A DNA stretch of 64,000 bases from contig JAWKUI010000004.1 in the NCBI GenBank assembly GCA_041398705.1, forward strand, positions 1 through 64,000, read 5' to 3'. Positions 63,355-64,000 of the stretch are shown here, in pieces. This stretch comes from NORP259 sp041398705. GTDB lineage: Bacteria; Planctomycetota; UBA1135; GCA-002686595. Below the pieces are notes generated by a model, which searched no databases, was not told the DNA's origin, and worked only from the letters and a program-made list of their open reading frames with translations. The position numbers and the translations under genes were made by a program. The first letter of the stretch is position 1. The number at the start of each line of letters is the position of its first letter.

Positions 63355-64000
63355 CTAGCGCAGCATGCCCATGTTCTTCATGGTCTCCGCCACCGGCTCG
63401 AAGTCGGCGTTGGAGGCTTCGATCAGGCCCTCCGGGCGATCGAGCGCCTTGAGCAGCGCCGGATCCTGGATGCCGACGAGGGCCTTCTGCAGTTTCGCGG
63501 TGAACCCCTTGCCGTAGCGCTCTTCGAGCACGGGGTGCGCCGTCCAGTTGTAGTCCGGGTAGGTCGGGGTGGTCCAGACGAGGATCGCTTTGGCCGGGTC
63601 GATCTTGCCATCCGCGACGAGGCGATCGTAGGTCTTGTAGTTGAGCGCGCCGGCCATCACCGTGCCGTCCTGGACCTGCTCGGCGGTCAGGTCATGGCTG
63701 CCGGAGAATTTGTTCGGGTGGCCGAAGAATTCCTCGGGGCTCTTGCCGGTTTCCTTGCGGATGTAGAACTCGGGCATCACGCGGCCCGAGGTGGACATCG
63801 CGTCGCCGAAGGTGAACGGCTGGCCCGCCAGCGCCATGGGGAAAGTGTCGCCCGGGGTGATGCCCGCGGCGGCGTTGGCGATGAAGTAGGACTTGTACTG
63901 GGGATCGACCACGCCCTGGGCGATAGCGACGGCGCCGGGCACCGCGACGCGGGCCTGCACACCGCTGACCCCGCCAAACCAGGCGAGTTGGATGTCGCCG
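63355..64000 (-). CDS. phnD: phosphonate-type ABC transporter substrate-binding protein (C-terminal part)
   Basis: 215 residues visible; the start is beyond the right edge. The sequence (LAWFGGVSGVQAR, AIAQGVVDPQYKSYFIAN, SGRVMPEFYI, FSGSHDLTAEQVQDGTVMAGALNYKTYD shortened to SGSHDLTAEQVQDG and GALNYKTYD, then VWTTPTYPDYNW) is a PhnD-family periplasmic binding protein. Substrate could be phosphonate, phosphite or, as in a related subfamily, selenate; sequence alone does not decide. Confidence 0.85.
   Translation of the reverse strand, partial: GDIQLAWFGGVSGVQARVAVPGAVAIAQGVVDPQYKSYFIANAAAGITPGDTFPMALAGQPFTFGDAMSTSGRVMPEFYIRKETGKSPEEFFGHPNKFSGSHDLTAEQVQDGTVMAGALNYKTYDRLVADGKIDPAKAILVWTTPTYPDYNWTAHPVLEERYGKGFTAKLQKALVGIQDPALLKALDRPEGLIEASNADFEPVAETMKNMGMLR

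Overview
The window is a 64 kb piece of a high-GC bacterial chromosome, densely coded on both strands. lpxH, polysaccharide export genes, many lipoproteins and htpG point to a diderm. Two secreted proteins (35864..37096 and 47488..48879) end in the same short aromatic domain (F/Y-Q-L-W-(Y/F)-x-D ... L-S-x-G-L-x-x-T-F), which I associate with deep-branching Planctomycetota. That placement is an inference; no rRNA or tRNA is present to test it.

Region 1 (1..24.6 kb) is a surface-polysaccharide locus. It holds glmS, a nucleotide-sugar epimerase, rmlA-rmlD-rmlB, a Wza-like export lipoprotein, a Wzz-like co-polymerase, an O-ligase/polymerase, an AsnB-type amidotransferase, a DUF3473-type polysaccharide deacetylase, two GT2 proteins, a FemAB-like protein and a GmhB-type phosphatase. 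The ligase, amidotransferase, deacetylase and FemAB proteins resemble those of exosortase-A (XrtA/PEP-CTERM) loci, but no exosortase and no PEP-CTERM protein is visible. A minus-strand block inside it encodes a degenerate histidine-kinase-like protein, a sigma-54 activator and a very long TPR protein, reminiscent of prsK-prsR-prsT.

Region 2 (24.6..36 kb) is mostly housekeeping: a PEGA lipoprotein, a GT39-like membrane protein, efp, rpoN, a degenerate GGDEF protein, an NtrC-family regulator, lpxH-cmk-plsC and rpsA. Region 3 (36..57 kb) holds lineage-specific secreted proteins and lipoproteins, tyrS, a pseudo-receiver/Fis regulator, two MORN-type proteins, a matrixin-like metalloprotease, htpG, a large secreted protein, and an Asp-box propeller gene overlapping a MoaD/ThiS-like gene. 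Region 4 (57..64 kb) is one minus-strand operon: a phosphonate-type importer (phnD-phnC-phnE-phnE) fused by overlapping starts and stops to two ABC-2 ATPase/permease pairs.

Regulatory themes: rpoN is here with sigma-54 activators, and a near-consensus -24/-12 promoter lies at 56928..56943. Several genes have a -10-like hexamer 6-7 nt before the start codon, as expected for leaderless mRNAs. Four genes (deacetylase, TPR protein, large secreted protein, one ABC ATPase) are broken by single-base indels, mostly in G/C runs. The protein signal on both sides of each break is intact, so sequencing or assembly error, or very recent inactivation, is likely. No gene-free stretch exceeds 300 bases.
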